Below are positions 59,771 to 64,000 of a stretch of 64,000 bases of DNA, piece after piece. Source of the stretch: Berberis thunbergii (lineage: Eukaryota; Streptophyta; Magnoliopsida; Ranunculales; Berberidaceae); the NCBI GenBank assembly GCA_003290165.1, contig QNQO01008266.1:1-64000 (forward strand), read 5' to 3'. Under the pieces are notes generated by a model that saw only the letters and a program-made list of their open reading frames with translations, was not told the DNA's origin and made no database searches. Every line of letters starts with the position of its first letter. Position 1 is the stretch's first letter. The translations under genes were made by a program, and so were the position numbers.

Positions 59771-60220
59771 TTATTTAACATGTACGTGAAAACAATGGCA
59801 ATATGTACTATATCTGTAATCCAAGAGATCCAATTAGTGACATGGGTGATAGGGGGCTTGAAAAAGAACCTTTTTCGCTAATATAAAACTTAGGAGAGCC
59901 AAAGGGGGATATGGAAAAGAGATGGGAGTTTGGGAAGAAAAAAACCAAAGCTTGGCCTGTGTTAAGTCTTCTTGTAGAGACTGCCCAGGGTAAATATGAT
60001 TTTGTTTAGTCAATATACAAAATCTAAGATCTCCCACTTACATGAACCAAATTTTAGTAATAGCAAACATAGTGTCTGCATTAATTGCATTAAGAAAAAT
60101 TGTAATATCAAAAGACATTCAAAGTTATGCCCGTTTCCTCGCCATTTAGAATCACCGATCATAGTATCATGTATGACAAAGAACATCAAAACGTTAACAA
60201 AAGTGAATAGGAGCACATAC

Positions 60221-60541
60221 ATTTCCTTTGTCAAAATCATCTCCTTGAATCATAAAATCTTGGATAACACGGTGGAATGCAGACCCCTTGTAACCAAAGC
60301 CCTTTTCTCCTGATTAAATAAATTAGTAAATCACAATAAGAAAACAAATTCAAAGACGACCTAATTTATAGCAAAAGAAAACAACACTTTCATTAGGACA
60401 GACAGATTAAGAATACAACCTGTGCATAGAGCAAGGAAGTTTTCCACAGTCTGTGGTACATCATCACCATATAATCCAATTACAATCCTCCCTTGTAACT
60501 TTCCTTCTGGATTCCCAATGGCTATATCAAAATAAAAATTT
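60221..60541 (-). pseudogene. Cyclophilin two-exon fragment, copy C
   Basis: Counterpart of 27787-28107. Both exons (60420-60541 and the one starting at 60221) and their splice borders are unchanged. Confidence 0.83.
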
Positions 60542-61596
60542 CTATGACGAAACAAGATACGGAATCTGGGTGCTAGTTCATATGCAATTATGTCACGTTT
60601 TGATGCATAACTCAAGTAGTGCTTATTTAACAAGATGAAACTTTAACAAGTTATTATTGATGCCAATTAGCACCAATTCTCATTATTTTAGCGAAGAATT
60701 ATCAAAAGCATAGTTTTGTGTACAAGTTGTCCTTGAAGTAGGCAATCAAAAAAAATTAGCGTAAATCATTGTGTTATGGACGTCTAAATTAAGCACTTTA
60801 AGCTCATTTCTTGAGATCTAATTGAAGTATATGTATATAAGTATCTTTTTCAAGACTTCAACAAACAATTCAATACAAACTTTTCTTCTGGTCCTCTGTT
60901 TCTTAACATCAATAAATGGAAAAGAAAATTAGTGACAGAAGAGGGAAAAAATAGTTTCAACAAATGAAAATTTTAACATTGGCTTTGGTTTTGCAATTAT
61001 TTACATCAATCATCAAATTTCTTCAATTTCGCAATGAAATGGCATCATAGAATTTGTCTTTCAAGGCCCCGTATACTTTATTCTTGGAGTGATTGATCAT
61101 CTTATATATACAGAATCTGAGTTTGCTTGATTGATTAAAAGTATATGGATCTTGAAAGAGGAAGAACTTAACACTTTTACAAGCAGCGGAATGTATGTTC
61201 ATGGTGGTATGAGGATCTCTTCCAAAATTGATTCTAACAAGATTTTTCATTTTTTTTATAAAATCAATCATATCTGCAATGAACAATCTACATCGATCAT
61301 TTACCCCAATTAATCCATGAAGAATTAGAGCGCTCATTCAGAAATTTGCACACGTTGGACTCCATGCTTGCTTAAACTCATACCCTTTTTTTTTTTTTTT
61401 TTTTTTTTTTCATTTTCCAGTTTTTTTACATCTTTTGCCTTTTGCTCTCAACTTTAACAAATGCTAAGTGAATTGCATGGTCCCTTACCCTTAGCATCAT
61501 TTCTTTTCTTTTTTTTTGATTTTATTTAAGTTGTGATTCAATTGAAGCTTTAGGGCACAACTTCATGCTTCTCCGATGCAAAACACCATTGGCTTA

Positions 61597-64000
61597 TGTT
61601 AGGAGATTATTTAGGTGGCTTATTCATTTATTCTTTCCTTTAGTCTAGGATAACTATATATGGGTACTTGCTTTGTTATAGGAAACTACTTCCTCAATAA
61701 GTTTACTATTTCCTAAACTATTGCTAGGTATTATGGAAAATTAGGGAAGCTATTTGTATAAATATCTTTTATTGGGTTTATGAGAATACAGAAAACAATT
61801 ACCCTAAATCTTTCATGGTATCAGAGCAAAAATTGCTTCTTCAAAATTTTTAGGAAATAACCATGGTCGGTGGCGCTACACCTCCTCCATTGCCAGCGCA
61901 CCTAATAAATCGGACTCCCTCTAGTGTTCTCCTAAACAAAACTCCATATGAAATGCTATTTGGTTGTACACCTTCTTTTAGTGACTTGCGAGTTGTTGGT
62001 TGCTTTGCTTATGCCCGTAATCAATGAGCTAAAGGTGACAAGTTTGCCAGTCGAAGTCGTAAATGTGTTTTTGTGGATTATCCGTTGGTAAGAAGGGATG
62101 GAGTTTATTTGATCTTGAGAAAAATGAGTTCTTTGTGTCGACGGGTGTGAAGTTCTATGAGAATGTCTTTCCTTATTTGAATGTTGAAGTCACAAATCAT
62201 ACTCCTCCCCTTGACAGTGATGTGACTTATAATGAGGGAGTCCAGGAAGAGCTTATTGAAGGTATGGGGGATCATCAGGTGTTGCACGAGGATGCCATTG
62301 TCGGTCCTCAAACGACCTCTCCCACGACTAGCGTCACGCCTAGTAATGCTGCGCCACAGTCTTCCGCGTCTGTGCCGAGTCAAAATGCTTGGGATGTGCC
62401 ACCAGTGGCGCTTCATCCTTGGCTGTCGGGGGGGTAGATGGTGCTCCCGATGGAACGGGGAGGGACAATTTGGGCCGCGGGTTCCGGGAGAAGTTACCAT
62501 CAGTAAAGTTGAGAGACTTCGTGACATATACGGTTATCAAGAACAGACCATCTCTCGCTTCATCTGCTCCACCATATCACACTCCCTCAGGTACGCCTTT
62601 TCCTATAGCACATTATGTTAGTTGTGATCAATTTACTGTGAAACACCGAAATTTTCTTGCAGCTGTAACTGCAGGTGTTGAGATAGTATTTTAAGGAGGC
62701 TACAAAAGATATAAGATGGTGTACTGCTATGCAAAAGGAGATTCGTGCTTTGAAAGATAATGGCACTTAGACTATGGAAAAATTACCTCCTGGAAAGAAA
62801 GCTCTCGGAAGTAAATGAGTGTACAAAATTAAGTACAACTCAGATGGTAGCATTGAGAGGTTAAAAACCAGATTAGTTATTTTCGGTAATCATCAGGTTG
62901 AAGGAATTGATTATAATGAGACATTTGCCCCAGTCGCGAAAATTGTGACAGTTAGAGCTTTTCTGGCCATTGTAGCATCCAAGCATTGGGAGTTGCATCA
63001 GATGGATGTTCATAATGCATTCCTTTACGACGATTTAGATGAGGAGGTGTATATGAAACTTCCTCCAGGTTTTAGCTCCACTGCTTCTGATTTGGTTTGT
63101 CGTTTGCGTAAATCGTTGTATGGTTTGAAACAGGCACCTCGATGTTGGTTTGCAAAGCTTGTGACAGCTTTAAAGGGGTACGGTTTTCTTCAATCCTACT
63201 CCGATTATTCCCTCTTTACTTACTCTAAAGGGCCTATTTGAGTCAATATTTTTATATGAAGGATCTTGGTGTGGTTAAATATTTTCTTGGCATTGAGGTG
63301 GCTAGAAGCTCTTCAGGGTTGTTTTTATGTCAAAGGAAATATGTCCTTGATATTATTTTAGAGGCAGGACTATTGGGCTCGAAGCTGGCTTCATTCCCGA
63401 TTGAATATAATATCAGCTAGCGCGTGCCAAGGGGCCTTTTCTTACGGATCCCGAGCCCTATAGGCGTTTGCTTGGGCGTCTTATCTATTTGGCGGTTACT
63501 CGTCCTGACTTGGCAGACTTGGTTCATGTCTTGTCACAATTCATGCAGGAACCGAGACAAGAACATTGGGATGCTGCATTACGGGTTGTTCGCTATTTAA
63601 AGAAATCCCTGGTCAAGGCATTCTATTATGTTCAGACAATGAGTTATCTTTGACAGGTTGGTGTGACTCGGATTGGGCAGCCTGTCCCCTTACTCGGCGG
63701 TCTCTCACTGGGTGGTTTGTGTTTTTGGGGCATTCGCCAATTTCATGGAAAACTAAGAAGCAACAAACTGTAGCTCGTTCTTCGGCAGAGGCCGAATATC
63801 GCTCTATGGCTTCTATTACTTGTGAATTAAAATGGTTGAAGGATCTACTTTTGAGTTTGGGAATCCATCATCCAAAGGCGATTCCTCTTTTTTGCGATAG
63901 TCAGTCCGCGTTGCATATAGCGTAGAATCCGGTATTTCATGAACGCACGAAACACATTGAGGTTGATTGTCATTTCGTGCGAGATGCTATCCAGGAAGGT
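61597..64000 (+). mobile_element. Non-autonomous Ty1/copia derivative, copy C (cut by window end)
   Basis: 5' LTR 61597-61815, target repeat GCTTA at 61592-61596, primer site 61816-61827. The interior carries the same deletions and the same premature stops as copy B, so the element had already decayed when the segment was duplicated. Extra one-base losses (near 62408, 63412 and 63612) split frames further. The 3' LTR lies beyond the window. Confidence 0.92.
61910..64000 (+). pseudogene. Copia pol remnant, copy C
   Basis: Same domain order as 29480-31702. Five base changes noted against B between 62860 and 63815 are all C/T or G/A, including gcc to acc near 62866 and ggc to gac near 63030. 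Confidence 0.88.

Larger units (their letters stand above)
40054..64000. repeat. Segmental duplication copy C
   Basis: Same order and orientation as copy B, offset by about 28.9 kb before the private gypsy insertion and about 32.4 kb after it. Three stretches behave differently. 40.6-49 kb shows a mix of substitutions and indels. 50.4-59 kb is littered with one-base indels that break every frame open in B. 59-64 kb is almost identical to B. The unit continues past the window end. Non-coding stretches in C (for example 45541-47544, 50483-52365, 56109-57798, 60542-61596) correspond to those described for B and hold nothing extra. Confidence 0.92.

Noticed and set aside
1..64000. tRNA, rRNA or snRNA genes
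   Set aside because: None recognised on either strand. The only tRNA-related signals are retrotransposon primer sites.

Overview
The window is nuclear DNA from a flowering plant. It is AT-rich, with spliced gene fragments carrying GT..AG introns and plant-type Ty1/copia, Ty3/gypsy, RTE-LINE and hAT elements. The host genes that can be recognised are relatives of eudicot RNA pseudouridine synthase 7, a cyclophilin and a DCD-domain protein. I see nothing prokaryotic or viral. The species cannot be fixed from the sequence alone.

The dominant structure is a segmental duplication in three copies, all in the same orientation: A (1-~7720), B (11088-31567 within this window) and C (40054-64000, running off the end). 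A partial copy A' (~9291-11087) sits between A and B. Each unit, read left to right, has five parts. (i) The 5' exons of an RNA pseudouridine synthase 7-like gene on the minus strand, always cut off before the catalytic aspartate exon. (ii) A 2.5-3 kb stretch bounded by inverted copies of a ~150 bp sequence. (iii) In B and C only, a 2.3 kb solo LTR with a 5 bp target duplication. (iv) One or more members of an unrecognised multi-pass membrane protein family on the minus strand. (v) In B and C, a two-exon cyclophilin fragment followed by a deletion derivative of a Ty1/copia element.

The only membrane-protein gene with an uninterrupted long reading frame is 19975-21840 in B (621 codons from the preferred ATG). 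Its relatives at 6265-7698, 22310-22565, 25361-26863, 35438-36233, 52366-54238, 54715-54985 and 57799-59300 are broken by deletions, frameshifts or truncation.

Between B and C (31932-40053) lies a mosaic. It holds a hAT-like element (33349-34013), a DCD-domain gene fragment, a repair-scarred membrane-protein relic carrying a 986 bp hAT element (36234-37219), a near-perfect 75 bp-arm hairpin (38086-38249) and a 5'-truncated Ty1/copia pol on the minus strand. C has also received its own young, internally deleted Ty3/gypsy element (41146-44364) inside an intron of the pseudouridine synthase relic.

Shared and private insertions give a relative history. The solo LTR, the RTE fragment, the 110 bp MITE and the copia derivative came before the B/C split. 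The gypsy element came after it. B and C differ in several stretches mainly by one-base indels, so part of the damage in C may be assembly or sequencing error. I found no convincing new multi-gene system. The most interesting leads are the membrane-protein family, the repair scars and hairpins, and whether the S4-domain fragment of the pseudouridine synthase is expressed.
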